From assembly GCA_027047735.1 (NCBI GenBank), contig JALTUD010000218.1, forward strand, positions 1 through 6,802: a stretch of DNA of 6,802 bases, given 5' to 3'. Each line of letters begins with the position of its first letter. Within the stretch, counting starts at the first letter, position 1. Origin of the DNA: Flavobacteriales bacterium (lineage in GTDB: Bacteria; Bacteroidota; Bacteroidia; Flavobacteriales_D; Parvicellaceae). Under the pieces are notes generated by a model. That model saw only the letters and a list, made by a program, of their open reading frames with translations. It was not told the origin of the DNA and did no database searches. Both the position numbers and the translations under genes were made by a program. Below are positions 5,983 through 6,802 of the stretch, in pieces.

Positions 5983-6802
5983 AATTATGTATAAATCAGA
6001 TGTAGAAGGACTTGATAATTTTGTTGTCAAATACAAAGAACTGAATCAGGAAATAGGAAAAGTAATTGTCGGTCAAGAGGATGTAATTAAGGAGGTGTTA
6101 ATTACTATTTTTAGTAAAGGACACTGTTTGTTAGTAGGTGTACCGGGACTGGCAAAAACCCTTTTGGTGAATACAATATCAGATGTGTTGGGGCTCAAAT
6201 TTAACAGAATACAGTTTACACCTGATTTAATGCCTTCAGATATTATCGGTTCCGAAATATTGGATGAAAATAAACAATTCAAATTTATAAAAGGACCTTT
6301 ATTTGCTAATATTATATTAGCGGATGAAATCAACCGTACGCCCCCTAAAACCCAAGCGGCACTACTGGAAGCGATGCAAGAAAAATCGGTTACAACGGCA
6401 GGACATAAATACGAACTTGAAAAGCCCTTTTTTGTGTTGGCGACACAAAATCCTATTGAGCAAGAAGGAACCTATCCTCTACCGGAAGCACAGTTAGACC
6501 GATTTATGTTTAATGTTTGGGTGGATTATCCTTCTTACGAAGAAGAGATAGCCATTGTAAAAGCAACGACAACCAATCAAAAGATTGAACTGAAAAACAT
6601 CTTGAACGCTGAAGAAATAATCTATTTTCAAAATCTTATTCGTCGTATCGTTGTGCCTCAAAACGTACTCGAATACGCTGTGAAATTAAGTGTAAGAACC
6701 AGAGCAACAGATCCGAGTGCTCCTGAAATTGTTAAAAAATATGTATCGTGGGGAGCAGGGCCGAGAGCCTCTCAAAACCTAATCATTGCAGCAAAATGCC
6801 AC
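5969..6802 (+). CDS. MoxR-family AAA+ ATPase, 3' end cut by window (278 codons seen)
   Basis: AAA+ chaperone-like ATPase of the MoxR group, cytoplasmic, thought to remodel or activate partners such as von Willebrand-domain (Bat-type) proteins. The frame is open from the ATG to the last base. Motifs in order: IVGQEDVI (33-40), Walker A GVPGLAKT (57-64), FTPDLMPSDIIGSEI (83-97), Walker B ILADEINR (116-123), TQAALLEAMQE (128-138), sensor 1 ATQNP (158-162), PLPEAQLDRF (170-179) and sensor 2 GAGPRASQ (262-269). Only the end of the lid domain is missing; full-length relatives are about 320-335 aa. ATG at 5969 overlaps the upstream gene by 14 bp; ATG at 5987, 4 bp after that gene's stop, is an equally reasonable start that would drop six residues. 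In Bacteroidota DUF58 and BatA/B genes usually follow, but they would be outside this window. Confidence 0.93.
   Translation, partial: MPKDKIMYKSDVEGLDNFVVKYKELNQEIGKVIVGQEDVIKEVLITIFSKGHCLLVGVPGLAKTLLVNTISDVLGLKFNRIQFTPDLMPSDIIGSEILDENKQFKFIKGPLFANIILADEINRTPPKTQAALLEAMQEKSVTTAGHKYELEKPFFVLATQNPIEQEGTYPLPEAQLDRFMFNVWVDYPSYEEEIAIVKATTTNQKIELKNILNAEEIIYFQNLIRRIVVPQNVLEYAVKLSVRTRATDPSAPEIVKKYVSWGAGPRASQNLIIAAKCH

Noticed and set aside
6073..6333. 86-codon minus-strand open frame
   Set aside because: It overlaps the Walker A and B region of moxR, which is clearly the coding strand.

Overview
The window looks like a Bacteroidota chromosome, most likely a Flavobacteriia-like lineage. The DNA is AT-rich and ribosome binding sites are A-rich rather than Shine-Dalgarno. 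There is one exact TAnnTTTG promoter box, and the gene families (secreted GH3 and DUF1343 proteins, a LolC/E-like permease, a MoxR ATPase) fit that phylum. No genus can be fixed from the sequence alone.

Layout. Positions 1-246 hold no convincing gene but are rich in inverted repeats. An imperfect palindrome lies at 22-61, and a 137-nt element at 114-250 can fold as a three-way junction. This element resembles an intergenic structured RNA or palindromic repeat that I associate from memory with flavobacterial genomes, possibly the Flavo-1 class. Positions 247-2511 are a tight leftward operon of a NamZ-like exo-N-acetylmuramidase (DUF1343/GH171) followed by a secreted GH3 NagZ-like N-acetylglucosaminidase. 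A 41-bp divergent promoter region separates it from a rightward gene set: a LolC/E-family ABC permease with a large extra periplasmic domain, a helical cytoplasmic protein, a single-pass membrane protein with an Ig-like/FlgD-like domain, a small predicted outer-membrane beta-barrel, and the first 278 codons of a MoxR AAA+ ATPase running off the right edge.

How the genes may work together. NamZ and NagZ both carry export signals and together can strip MurNAc and GlcNAc alternately from the non-reducing ends of peptidoglycan glycans, so the leftward operon is a wall-turnover/recycling unit. The rightward genes are closely spaced (27, 37 and 3 bp, then a 14-bp overlap) and are probably co-transcribed, although no function is known for the three between the permease and moxR. 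Their predicted locations run from cytoplasm to inner membrane to outer membrane, next to a MoxR ATPase whose family usually remodels envelope or von Willebrand-domain protein complexes. That makes them the best candidate for an undescribed system here. The most distinctive single protein is the permease, whose extra domain of about 135 residues resembles SprB/PKD-type repeats.
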